A stretch of 64,000 nt of DNA from JANLYC01 sp963750495 (GTDB lineage Bacteria; Actinomycetota; Actinomycetes; Propionibacteriales; Nocardioidaceae), in contig CAVVQV010000008.1 of assembly GCA_963750495.1 (NCBI GenBank), positions 124,001-188,000 of the forward strand. The letters run 5' to 3'. Below the pieces are notes generated by a model that saw only the letters and a list, made by a program, of their open reading frames with translations, did no database searches and had not been told where the DNA came from. The first letter of the stretch is position 1, and each line of letters opens with the position of its first letter. A program made the translations under genes and the position numbers. Shown piece by piece: positions 15,672 to 24,900 of the stretch.

Positions 15672-18572
15672 CTACTCCGCGCGGGTCGGTCCGAGCTCGA
15701 GGAGCCGAGCCAACAGCGTCGCCAGATGCACAGGGGTACGGCCACCGAGGTCGTCGCCTCCGAGCTGGCTGATCTGAGTCCGGCACGAGAACCCGTCCGC
15801 CAGCACGACACCGTCCGGGTCAGCCGCCAGGTAAGGGCGGAACGACTGGTCGGCGCACGTACGCGAGACCTCTTCGTGGCCGGCCTCGAAGCCGAAGTTG
15901 CCGGCCAGCCCGCAGCAGCCCTCCTCGACACTGCGCACGTCGATGCCGAGGCGTCGCAGCACTGCATGGTCAGCGGCGGTGCCGCTCGTCGCGCGCTGAT
16001 GGCAGTGGAACTGTGCGACCGCCGTCGATCGCGAGCCGCCGGGGACAACCGCACCCTTCGCGGGGGGCAGGTCGCGGCCGACCAGCACCTCGGCGAGGCT
16101 CACCACGCGACGCGCCACCCGTGCCGCCGCGTCGGTGGACAGTAGGGCCACAGACTCCTCCCGCAGTGCTGACGCGCAGCTCGGCTCGAGCACGACGATC
16201 GGTCGGTCGTCACCGTCACCGTCGAGGTCCGCCACTGCGCGAGCGAGGACCTTCTTGGCCCGGTCCAGCTGGCCGGTCGAGATCCAGGTGAGGCCACAGC
16301 ATCGACCGGCCCCGGCCAGTTCGACCTCGATCCCGGTGGCGCGCAGCACCGAGACCGCGTCGGCAATGATCGTTGAATCGAAGCTTGTCGTGAACGTGTC
16401 GACCCAGAGCACGACATCCGGCGTCCCCGCCGCGCGGCCGGTGCCGGCGTTCTTTCGCCGTGCGGGGCGATCGGCCAGGAGCGGGAACGCGCGAGTGGGA
16501 TCGAGACCGCCCAAGCGGCTCAGCCAGCGCTTGGCCCGGCGGGCCGAGAGGACGCGGTTGGCCAGCCTCGGTGCCCGGCGGGCCGCGGCGAGCCAGACGG
16601 GGAGCCAGCCGAGCGCGTAGTGCGCGCGTGGTCGGCGGCGTCCCCGGTACCGCTGGTGGAGGTACTCCGCCTTGTAGGTGGCCATGTCGACCGACACCGG
16701 GCACTCGCTGCTGCACGCCTTGCACATCAGGCACAGGTCGAGCGCCTCAACGACGGCCTCGTGGTCCCAGCGGTCATGGCTGAGCCGTCCCTCGACCAGG
16801 TCGGAGAGGAGACGAGCCCGACCGCGGGTGCTGTGCCGGTCGTCCCGCGTCGCGTCGTACGACGGGCACATCCCGCCGCTCGGTGACCGACAGGCACCGA
16901 CACCTACGCAGCGACGGAGGGCCTTGTTGAGGTCGCCCTCGTCGTCGGCGTACGAGAAAGCCAGCGGCAGCGGCCGGTGACGGCCCGTTGCCAGTCGCAG
17001 GTCGGCGTCGACCGGCACTGCGTCGACGATGATGCCGGGGTTGAGCATCCGGGTGGGGTCGAAGGCACGTGCGAAGGTGTCGAACGCGCCGAGGAGGTCG
17101 GCGTCATACAGCCGTGGCAGCAACGCGGAGCGGGCTCGGCCGTCGCCGTGCTCTCCGGTCAGGGACCCGCCGTGCCCGACCACGAGCTCGGCCGCCGAGC
17201 TCTGGAACGCGGCGTACTCCTGGCGGCCCTGCGGCGTGAGCAGGTCGTGGTCGATGCGGAGGTGCACGCACCCCTCACCGAAGTGGCCGTAGAGCACACC
17301 CTCCCGCCCCCGGTCAGCGAGCAGCGCGCGGAAGTCGGTGAGGTACGGCGCCAGCGCGGCGACAGGTACCGCTGCGTCTTCCCACCCGGGCCAGCACTCG
17401 CGGCCGTCCGGTAGCCGGGTCAACAGTCCGGCGCCCTTCTCACGGATCTGCCAGATTGCCCGGGCGACGTGTGCGTCAGGCGCTTCCTGCACATCGACCG
17501 CACCCCCCTCGGCGGCTGCACGACGTACGGCACTCGAGATGTCCGCGACCTCGTCCGGCTCACCGCCGACGTCGACGAGCAACCACGCCTCTCCGTTGGG
17601 CATCGGGGGAGTGCGCCCGGGACCGCGGCTGGCCTCGAAGGCGCGGATCATCGCGCCGTCCATGCCCTCGATCGTGAGCACACCAGGCAGGACGAGGCCG
17701 GCCGCCAGCGAGGCCGCGTGCACGATGTCGGTGCAGCCGATGACGAGGAGCCGGATCAGGCGGGGCAGTGGAACGAGGCCAAGCGTCGCCGACGTGATCA
17801 CCGCGCAGGTGCCTTCGCTGCCGACCAGCGACTTGGCCACGTCGAAGCCGCGCTCGGGCAGCAGATGATGCAGGCCGTAGCCGGAGATCTGACGACCGAA
17901 GCGGCCCAGGCCCGTCCGGATGGCCGGGAGAGACCCGTCGCGCAGGTCGGTCAGCTGGCGGATCAGCGCATCGGGCATTCCGGGCACGGCGCCGTGACCG
18001 TCACGGTGGTCGCCGATGCCGGCACGCGTACCGTCCGCGAGCACGACCTCGAGACCGCGTGTGTTGGCGGAGGTGGTGCCCCACGCCACCGAGTGGGAAC
18101 CGCAGGCGTTGGTGCCGAGCATGCCGCCGACCGTGCACCGGTCGTGGGTCGAGGGGTCCGGTCCGAATCGCAGCCCGTGGGCGGCGAGCTGCCTCTGCAA
18201 CGTGTCGAGGACGACGCCCGGCTCGACCACCGCCACCTGTTCGGTCGGGTCGATGGAGAGCACCCGGCCGAGGTGGCGGTGGAAGTCGAGCACGACTCCG
18301 GACCCGATCGCGTTGCCGGCGATGTTGGTGCCGGCGCCGCGCGAGGTGACGGGCACCCCCTCGCGCCGGCAGGTGTCGAGCACCGCGACGACATCGTCCA
18401 CGTCGCGCGGGAAGGCGACACAGGCAGGGACCACACGATGGTTGGACGCATCGGCCGCGTACACGGAGCGGGTTCCCTCGTCGGTCGAGACCTCGCCACG
18501 CAGGCGGTCGGCCAGCATCGTCGCGAACGCCATGTCCGGCGGCGTCATCCGGACGTCGTCAGTGGCGGTCAC
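15672..18572 (-). CDS. Fused FAD-linked oxidase / Fe-S (CCG) D-2-hydroxyacid dehydrogenase
   Basis: 966 aa from GTG 18572, which has TACGGT-N6 upstream (leaderless pattern). The much longer open frame to 19334 overlaps the antiporter gene antisense and is rejected. Residues about 35-230 are FAD_binding_4 (SRGAGTNIAGNAIG), followed by the FAD-oxidase C domain with HFGEGCVHLRIDHD and GEHGDGR. From about residue 550 come two Fe-S Cys motifs (CVGVGACRSPSGGMCPS, CLMCKACSSECPV), then two CCG motifs (RCCGLTW, GCCGLAGNFGFE). This GlcD-GlcF-type fusion is the YdiJ/Dld-II class, which oxidises D-lactate, D-2-hydroxyglutarate or similar acids with electrons passing to the chain. The substrate is not assignable. 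Confidence 0.88.
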   Translation of the reverse strand: MTATDDVRMTPPDMAFATMLADRLRGEVSTDEGTRSVYAADASNHRVVPACVAFPRDVDDVVAVLDTCRREGVPVTSRGAGTNIAGNAIGSGVVLDFHRHLGRVLSIDPTEQVAVVEPGVVLDTLQRQLAAHGLRFGPDPSTHDRCTVGGMLGTNACGSHSVAWGTTSANTRGLEVVLADGTRAGIGDHRDGHGAVPGMPDALIRQLTDLRDGSLPAIRTGLGRFGRQISGYGLHHLLPERGFDVAKSLVGSEGTCAVITSATLGLVPLPRLIRLLVIGCTDIVHAASLAAGLVLPGVLTIEGMDGAMIRAFEASRGPGRTPPMPNGEAWLLVDVGGEPDEVADISSAVRRAAAEGGAVDVQEAPDAHVARAIWQIREKGAGLLTRLPDGRECWPGWEDAAVPVAALAPYLTDFRALLADRGREGVLYGHFGEGCVHLRIDHDLLTPQGRQEYAAFQSSAAELVVGHGGSLTGEHGDGRARSALLPRLYDADLLGAFDTFARAFDPTRMLNPGIIVDAVPVDADLRLATGRHRPLPLAFSYADDEGDLNKALRRCVGVGACRSPSGGMCPSYDATRDDRHSTRGRARLLSDLVEGRLSHDRWDHEAVVEALDLCLMCKACSSECPVSVDMATYKAEYLHQRYRGRRRPRAHYALGWLPVWLAAARRAPRLANRVLSARRAKRWLSRLGGLDPTRAFPLLADRPARRKNAGTGRAAGTPDVVLWVDTFTTSFDSTIIADAVSVLRATGIEVELAGAGRCCGLTWISTGQLDRAKKVLARAVADLDGDGDDRPIVVLEPSCASALREESVALLSTDAAARVARRVVSLAEVLVGRDLPPAKGAVVPGGSRSTAVAQFHCHQRATSGTAADHAVLRRLGIDVRSVEEGCCGLAGNFGFEAGHEEVSRTCADQSFRPYLAADPDGVVLADGFSCRTQISQLGGDDLGGRTPVHLATLLARLLELGPTRAE

Positions 18573-18672
18573 CAGGCCACCGTAGCCATGCACCGGTCGT
18601 CGCCGTCCGGTGCACAAGTTCCAGCCGTGGAACGGCGAGCCCGCGGCCGGCCTGCTCTGAGAGACTGGCAGC

Positions 18673-20535
18673 GTGCATGCCGCCCTGTGGATCGTGGTCC
18701 TGGTGGCGACGGTCACCGTGGTCACGGGAGTCTCTCGTCGCTCGCCCGTGCCGGCACCTCTGCTGCTGACGCTGGTCGGACTCGGGGCGTCGTACCTCCC
18801 GAGCGTTCCCGAAGTCGAGCTGACCCCCGACCTGGTGCTGATCGGCTTCCTGCCACCGCTGCTGTACGCCGCCGCGCTCGAGACGTCATTGGTCGACTTC
18901 CGGGCGAACCGACGTCCGATCGCGTTGCTGTCGGTCGGTCTGGTGATCGTCAACACGATCCTGGTCGGGCTCGTTGCGTGGTGGGTACTGCCGATCCCGG
19001 CGGCGCCGGCTTTTGCGCTGGGCGCCGTCGTCGCCCCACCCGACGCTGTTGCAGCCACCGCGATTGCTCGGCGAGTGGGCATGCCTCGGCGCATGGTGAC
19101 GATCCTGCAGGGCGAGAGCCTCGTCAACGACGCGACCGCCCTGGTGGCGCTCCGTACGGCGATCGTGGCCGCGGCCGGCACGATCAGCGTCTGGGAGATC
19201 GGGCTGCGGTTCGTGGTCGTCGCAGCCGGTGGGGTTGCGGCCGGTGTCGTGGTGGCCTTCGTCACCGGCAAGCTGCGCCGGCAGATCGACGACGAGGTCC
19301 TGGACACCGCCGTCTCGTTCGTGACGCCTTTCATCGCATACCTGCTGGCGGAGGAGCTGCATGCCTCCGGTGTGCTCGCCGTCGTCGTGACCGGCCTGAT
19401 CCTGGGTCACAAGACGCACCTCATGCAGTCGGCGTCGTCGCGCGTCTTCGAACGCACCAACTGGGCTTCGGTGCAGTTCATGCTGGAGAACACCGTCTTC
19501 CTGCTCATCGGGCTGCAGGTGCGATCGATCATCGACAACGCGGCGAACAACTCGATGAGCACCGGTCACATCGCGCTGGCCTGCGTTGCGGTCACGGTGA
19601 CGACGATGGTGGTCCGGCCGCTGTGGGTCTTCCCGGCGACGTACCTGCCCCGCCTCATCCCGAGCGTGCGCGCCGTCGACCCGTTCCCGCCGTGGACGGT
19701 TCCGGCAGCGATCTCGTGGGCGGGCATGCGGGGCGTGGTCACGCTGGCTGCGGCATTCATCCTGCCGGCGGACACTCCGCAGCGAGATGTGCTGATCCTG
19801 ATCGCGCTCGTCGTCGTGGGAGCCACCTTGCTGATCCAGGGGTCCTCGCTGCCCTGGTGGCTGCGCCGGCTCGGTCTGACGGGGCCGGACCCGGCCGAGG
19901 ATGCGTTGCAGGCCGCCAGCGTCTCGCAGCGCGCGGCGTCCGCGGGCCTGCGCCGGCTGGCCGAGCTGCGGACCGACGCCGATTCCGCGGCGGTCATCGA
20001 GAGACTCGAGCGACGGAGCAACGAGCGGGCAGAGGCGATGTGGGAGCAGCTGGGCAGTGCGGCCGAGACACCCAGCCAGGCCTTTTCCCGCTTACGGATC
20101 GAGATGATCGAGGCCGAGCGACGCGAGCTGATCGAGATGCGGGACCAAGGCCTGGTCCCGGACGAGGTGATGCGTCGGGTGATCGCGGCGATCGACGTCG
20201 AAGAGACGGTGCTCGACCTGGGTCGGACCTGGAGCGGGCAGGATCGCGACTCGGTGCTGCGTGCCCCGGTCGTCGGCGGTGGCTGTGAGCACCTGGAACG
20301 AGTGGTGCAGACGCCCGCTCCGACGACGCCGAACGGCTGCGAGGAGTGCCTGCGCGACGGGCTCGAATGGGTCCATCTGCGGCTGTGCCTGACCTGCGGG
20401 CACGTCGGCTGCTGCAACTCGTCGGTGGGCAGGCACGCCGACGGCCACTACGTAGAGACCGACCATCCGGTGATGCGCAGCTTCGAACCCGGCGAGGCCT
20501 GGCGCTGGTGCTTCGTCGACGAGCTGCTCGGCTGA
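18673..20535 (+). CDS. Na+/H+ antiporter (CPA1/NhaP type) with C-terminal UBP zinc finger
   Basis: 620 aa from GTG 18673, which has GAGACT-N6 upstream. Residues 1-400 form a twelve-helix CPA1 exchanger: PPDAVAATAIARRVGMPRRM and GESLVNDATALVALR contain the conserved Asp and the ND pair, and ISWAGMRGVVTLAAAF is the late conserved helix. Residues about 410-530 are a charged cytosolic helical region. The tail from Cys538 is a ubiquitin-hydrolase-type zinc finger: CEH, CEEC, CLTCGHVGCC and then HADGHYVETDH. Such fusions occur in actinobacteria, where the finger's ligand is not known because there is no ubiquitin. Expected role: Na+ or K+/H+ exchange at the plasma membrane. It is divergent from the dehydrogenase. 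Confidence 0.88.
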   Translation: MHAALWIVVLVATVTVVTGVSRRSPVPAPLLLTLVGLGASYLPSVPEVELTPDLVLIGFLPPLLYAAALETSLVDFRANRRPIALLSVGLVIVNTILVGLVAWWVLPIPAAPAFALGAVVAPPDAVAATAIARRVGMPRRMVTILQGESLVNDATALVALRTAIVAAAGTISVWEIGLRFVVVAAGGVAAGVVVAFVTGKLRRQIDDEVLDTAVSFVTPFIAYLLAEELHASGVLAVVVTGLILGHKTHLMQSASSRVFERTNWASVQFMLENTVFLLIGLQVRSIIDNAANNSMSTGHIALACVAVTVTTMVVRPLWVFPATYLPRLIPSVRAVDPFPPWTVPAAISWAGMRGVVTLAAAFILPADTPQRDVLILIALVVVGATLLIQGSSLPWWLRRLGLTGPDPAEDALQAASVSQRAASAGLRRLAELRTDADSAAVIERLERRSNERAEAMWEQLGSAAETPSQAFSRLRIEMIEAERRELIEMRDQGLVPDEVMRRVIAAIDVEETVLDLGRTWSGQDRDSVLRAPVVGGGCEHLERVVQTPAPTTPNGCEECLRDGLEWVHLRLCLTCGHVGCCNSSVGRHADGHYVETDHPVMRSFEPGEAWRWCFVDELLG

Positions 20536-20561
20536 CGCCTGGGCTGCTGCCGGGGCGCGCG

Positions 20562-21116
20562 TCAGTCGTGGTGGGTACGGGTGGCGGCGACCACGCGATC
20601 GAAGATGGCCCGGTCGAGGGCAGCACCCTCGCGGCGTACAGCGTGCGAGTCGACCTCAAGCAGTCGGTCCAGCCTGACCTCGCTGGGTCGGCGTTGCGAG
20701 TCCCAGCCCCCGGTACCGATGTCCATCCAGTGGCGCCCGTGGCTGGCTTCCTGGGCGGCGTCACGATCGTGGTCCTTGCTGGTGAGCATGAGCCCGACGA
20801 GCTGGCCGCTGTCGCCTTCGCGGCGGCCGATGATCAGGATGGGTCGGTCCTTGCCACGGGAGGAGTCCTCTTCGTAGGGGACCCAGGCCCAGACCACTTC
20901 GCCGGGGTCCGGACGGCCGTCGGCGCGGGGGCTGTACGCGATCGTGACGGGACCGGCCGGCTGGGCGCCGGGTCGCGACATCGAGCCGGTCGCACGGCCC
21001 TGGCCGGCGGGTTGGCGCTTGCTCAGTGGCGGACGGCGGCGCTTGGCCGGAGCAAGCCGCTCGCGCGCCGTACGGCTGACGAGCCGGAGCAGCCGCGTAC
21101 TCAACGAATCCGGCAT
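20562..21116 (-). CDS. PemK/MazF-like protein
   Basis: 184 aa from ATG 21116. The C-terminal 115 residues match the PemK/MazF SH3-like fold: DPGEVVWAWVPYEED, then GKDRPILIIGR, LVGLMLTSKDHDRD and SEVRLDRLLEV, with the conserved RP and (T/S)SK-type positions used by RNA-cleaving toxins. The first 65 residues are a basic, proline-rich extension (LAPAKRRRPPLSKRQP) not found in classical toxins. No antitoxin gene is next to it on either side, so it may be a solitary actinobacterial member. It is convergent with the antiporter gene. Confidence 0.78.
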   Translation of the reverse strand: MPDSLSTRLLRLVSRTARERLAPAKRRRPPLSKRQPAGQGRATGSMSRPGAQPAGPVTIAYSPRADGRPDPGEVVWAWVPYEEDSSRGKDRPILIIGRREGDSGQLVGLMLTSKDHDRDAAQEASHGRHWMDIGTGGWDSQRRPSEVRLDRLLEVDSHAVRREGAALDRAIFDRVVAATRTHHD

Positions 21117-21138
21117 CCGTCCTGCCCTCGCTCACTCG

Positions 21139-21226
21139 CGTTTGCCTAGTGGACAAGCCACATGCTCTCTGAACAAGGCACGTTTGCCTAGTTCACCAGC
21201 CACCTGGCTTGTGAACTAGGCAAACG
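21139..21226. repeat. Palindrome and partial direct copy (CGTTTGCCTAG family)
   Basis: 21181-21202 and 21205-21226 form a 22-bp stem with a single mismatch (C21197/T21210) and a two-base loop. The arm begins CGTTTGCCTAGTTCAC. A third copy of the arm, with substitutions (CGTTTGCCTAGTGGAC), lies at 21139-21161. The palindrome starts 15 bp past the stop of the minus-strand gene at 21242, so it may terminate that transcript. There is no U tract. Confidence 0.8.
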
Positions 21227-21241
21227 CCACGGCCAGGGGGG

Positions 21242-21787
21242 CTAGCAGCCGCAGGTGTAGTAGACGATGTCCCAGTGGCTGCCCTCGTTGGTGTAGACGT
21301 TGCCGGAGGCGGCCTCGTACATCGGGTAGCCGTCACTGCGGTAGCCGATGAAGCTGTAGTGCGAGGTGATGTAGTTGTCGTTGCACGTCGAGCGCGAGAT
21401 GTCGACCTTGTAGCCGTTCCAGTGGCTGTAGGTGCCGGTGGCGTGGCCGGTCTCCGTGCCGCCGGTGATGTTGACCGCGCAGCCGCTGACGCTCTTGTAG
21501 GTCTTGATGCCCGAGACCGTCGACTGGTTGATCTGCTCGTACGACGTACAGGTGGAGTTGTTGCGGTTGGTGCAGCCGCCGCTCGACGAGCGGGTGATGC
21601 CCACGGCCGACAGCTGCGACGCGGCCTGCGCATCGGTGAGCTTGGTGACGGCGCTGGCGCTGGACATCGGGGCGACAGTGGCGATGACGAGAGTCACGAC
21701 TCCGGCGGAGGCGAGCCCGGTACGACGGAGCAGCTCTGACGACCGGCCGTGTGACATGCGGGTGCGAGACATGCGGGTGCGAGACAT
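21242..21787 (-). CDS. Small secreted Cys-rich protein, M15/Hedgehog-type zinc-peptidase-like
   Basis: 181 aa if started at ATG 21787. ATG 21772 and 21757 are equally placed alternatives created by a 15-bp triplication of the 5' end (MSRTR repeats). A signal peptide follows (GLASAGVVTLVIATVAPMSSASA). The mature part has six cysteines (72, 80, 103, 135, 179, 181), suggesting disulfides. SHWNGYKVD (His122, Asp129) and SHWDI (His171) reproduce the HxxGxxxD...HxD spacing of M15 / D-Ala-D-Ala peptidase zinc ligands. That suggests a cell-wall or peptide hydrolase, by inference from motifs only. Confidence 0.65.
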   Translation of the reverse strand: MSRTRMSRTRMSHGRSSELLRRTGLASAGVVTLVIATVAPMSSASAVTKLTDAQAASQLSAVGITRSSSGGCTNRNNSTCTSYEQINQSTVSGIKTYKSVSGCAVNITGGTETGHATGTYSHWNGYKVDISRSTCNDNYITSHYSFIGYRSDGYPMYEAASGNVYTNEGSHWDIVYYTCGC

Positions 21788-21795
21788 GTGCGTGT
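21751..21795. repeat. Three tandem 15-bp repeats at a gene start
   Basis: GTGACATGCGGGTGC, GAGACATGCGGGTGC and GAGACATGTGCGTGT follow head to tail. On the minus strand each unit supplies an in-frame ATG and the residues MSRTR/MSHGR, so the repeat multiplies the possible start codons of the secreted protein. Confidence 0.85.
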
Positions 21796-21922
21796 CCGTT
21801 CTGCAGCGGGTGCGCTGCGTGGGGGAACCTCTGCTGCGGCAGGCGCCCGTGGCACCGACCATTCGCCGTGTCTAGCAGGGGTGAGGGTCAAACCCCGCTA
21901 CTGTCCGTATCCTGGGGTCCTG

Positions 21923-24900
21923 ATGTCCGCGCAGCCCTCCACCGTCGAGCCCCTGCCGTTCACCATCAGCTATCCCGAGCAGCTGCCTGTCTCCCAGCGC
22001 AAGGACGACATCGCCGCAGCCATCCGGGAGCACCAGGTCGTCATCGTCGCCGGGGAGACCGGCAGCGGCAAGACCACCCAGCTGCCGAAGATCTGTCTCG
22101 AGCTCGGCCGAGGCCGTGAGGGCAAGGTGATCGGCCACACCCAACCTCGCCGGATCGCCGCGCGTACCGTCGCCGAACGCATCGCCGAGGAGCTCTCCGT
22201 CGAGCTCGGCAGCCACGTGGGCTACAAGGTGCGGTTCACCGACCGGTCGAGTGACCGCACCACGGTCAAGGTGATGACCGACGGCATCTTGCTCGCGGAG
22301 ATCCAACGGGACCGTGACCTGAGCGGCTACGACACGATCATCATCGACGAGGCACACGAGCGCAGCCTCAACATCGACTTCATCCTGGGCTACCTCAAGC
22401 AGCTGTTGCCGCGGCGCCGCGACCTCAAGGTCGTGATCACGTCGGCGACGATCGACCCGGAGCGGTTCTCGCAGCACTTCGACGATGCGCCGATCATCGA
22501 GGTCTCCGGGCGGATGTTCCCGGTCGAGGTGCGGTACCGCGAGCTCGTCGACGACCAGACCCAGGGCATCACCGACGCGGTGACCGAGCTGATGCGCGAA
22601 GGACCTGGCGACGTCCTGGTCTTCTGCTCGGGCGAACGAGAGATCCGCGACGCCGCCGACGCCCTGAAGAAGCTCGCGCTCCCGCGCGCGGCCGGCCCCC
22701 TCGAGGTGCTACCGCTGTACGCGCGGCTCTCCGCCGCCGAGCAGCATCGCGTCTTCGCGCCGCACAGCACCCGTCGGGTGGTGCTGGCGACCAACGTGGC
22801 GGAGACATCCCTGACCGTTCCGGGCATCCACTACGTGGTCGACACCGGCCTGGCCCGGATCTCGCGCTTCAATCCGCGCACCAAGGTGCAGCGACTGCCG
22901 ATCGAACCGATCTCCCAGGCCAGCGCCAACCAGCGCAAGGGCCGGTGTGGACGGGTGGCCGAGGGCATCTGCATCCGGTTGTACGCCGAGGAGGACTTCG
23001 AGGCCCGGCCTGAGTACACCGATCCCGAGATCCTGCGGACCAACCTCGCGTCGGTCATCCTCCAGATGACGGCGCTCGGTCTCGGCGACGTGGCCCGTTT
23101 CCCGTTCGTCGAGCCACCCGACACCCGGGCGGTGGCCTCGGGGATGCAGCTGCTCGACGAGATCGGTGCGCTGACCACTGAACCGGCCCCGACCGGCCGC
23201 GGTCGTGGGAGGCGTGGACGCGGTCGAGGCGTCGGACCGGCGCGCACCGGGCCCGGCCGACCGCGCCTGACGCCGCTCGGCAAGCAGCTGGCTCGGCTCC
23301 CGATCGACCCGCGACTCGGCAAGATGATGGTGGAGGCCTCGCAGCGCAGCTGTCTGCGCGAGGTGATCACGGTCGTGGCGGCTCTGTCGATGCAGGACCC
23401 CCGAGAGCGCCCGTCCGACCAGCAGGAGCTCGCCGACCAGAAGCACCGACGGTTCGTCGACCCGGTCTCGGACTTCGCCGGGCTGCTCAACCTCTGGCGC
23501 TTCGTGAAGGAGCAGCAGAAGGAGCTGTCGTCGAGCGCCTTCCGTCGCATGTGCCGGGCGGACTACCTCAACTACCTGCGCATCCGGGAGTGGCAGGACC
23601 TCGACAGCCAGCTTCGTCAGGTGGCCAAACAGCTAGGCCTGACCCTCAACTCGACGCCGGCCGCGGCAGACGAGATCCACCAGGCCCTGTTGGCCGGGCT
23701 GCTCTCCCACATCGGCATGCGTGACGAGGACAAGCGGGACTACCAGGGAGCGCGGGGAACGAGGTTCTCGATCTTCCCGGGCTCCACGCTGTTCAAGAAG
23801 CAGCCGCCCTTCGTGATGTCGGCGGAGCTGGTCGAGACATCGCGCCTCTGGGGACGGATGAACGCCCGCATCGAGCCCGAGTGGGCCGAGACGATGGCGG
23901 CCCACCTGGTCAAGCGGACCTACAGCGAGCCGCACTGGGAGAAGAAGCGCGGCGCGGTGATGGCGCTGGAGAAGGTCACGTTGTACGGCGTCCCGATCGT
24001 CACCGAGCGGGCGGTCAACTACGGCCGGATCGACCCGGAGGTCTCGCGCGAGCTGTTCATCCGCCATGCCCTGGTGCAGGGCGAGTGGCGCACTCACCAT
24101 CGGTTCTACGCGGCCAACGAGGCGTTGCTCGCCGAGGCCGAGGATCTCGAGCACCGCGCCCGCCGGCGCGACATCGTCGTCGACGACGAGACGATCTTCG
24201 ACCTGTACGACGCCCGGGTGCCGGCCGAGGTGGTCTCGACCGCACACTTCGACTCCTGGTGGAAGGCCGAGCGCCGCACCCGACCCGACCTGCTCACCTT
24301 CACGCTCGACATGCTCGTTCACGACGCGGCCGACGAGGTCTCGCCGGAGGACTTCCCGGAGGTCTGGAAGCACGGGACCGACGAGCTGCCGCTCGGCTAC
24401 CACTTCGAGCCGGGGTCAGCCGACGACGGCGTGCGTGTCGACATCCCGGTGACGACGTTGAACCAGGTGGAGTCAGCCGACTTCTCCTGGCCCGTGCCAG
24501 GTCTGCGCGAGGAGCTCGTGGTGGCGCTGATCCGGTCGCTGCCGAAGCAGCTGCGGGTGAACTTCGTCCCGGCGCCGAACCATGCCCGTGCCTTCCTGGC
24601 GGCCGCGGTGCCGGGGGAGGAGCCGCTGCTCGACGCGCTCGAGAGGCACCTGAGACGTACGACCGGGGTCGTCGTGCCTCGCGAGGCGTGGGACCTCGAG
24701 AAGGTGCCGCCGCACCTGCAGCTGTCGTTCCGGGTGGTCGCCGACGACGGTTCGGTGGTCGGGGAGGGCAAGAACCTCGATGCCCTCCGCCAGACGCTGC
24801 ACTCCTCGTCTGTCGCCGCGATCGCGACCGCCGCCGGTGCGGTCGAGAAGACCGGCTTGACGAGCTGGGACTTCGGAGAGCTGCCACGCACGTTCGTCCA

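Noticed and set aside
15672..19334. A 1220-codon open frame as a single protein
   Set aside because: The upstream 250 codons run antisense through the antiporter gene and have no family similarity; GTG 18572 with TACGGT-N6 is the likely start.
17469..20288. A 939-codon plus-strand open frame
   Set aside because: Antisense shadow of the dehydrogenase and out-of-frame shadow of the antiporter; composition is Arg/Gly/Asp-rich without domains.
20562..21116. A complete toxin-antitoxin module around the PemK-like gene
   Set aside because: No small antitoxin-like frame lies upstream or downstream; the neighbours are a secreted protein and an antiporter.
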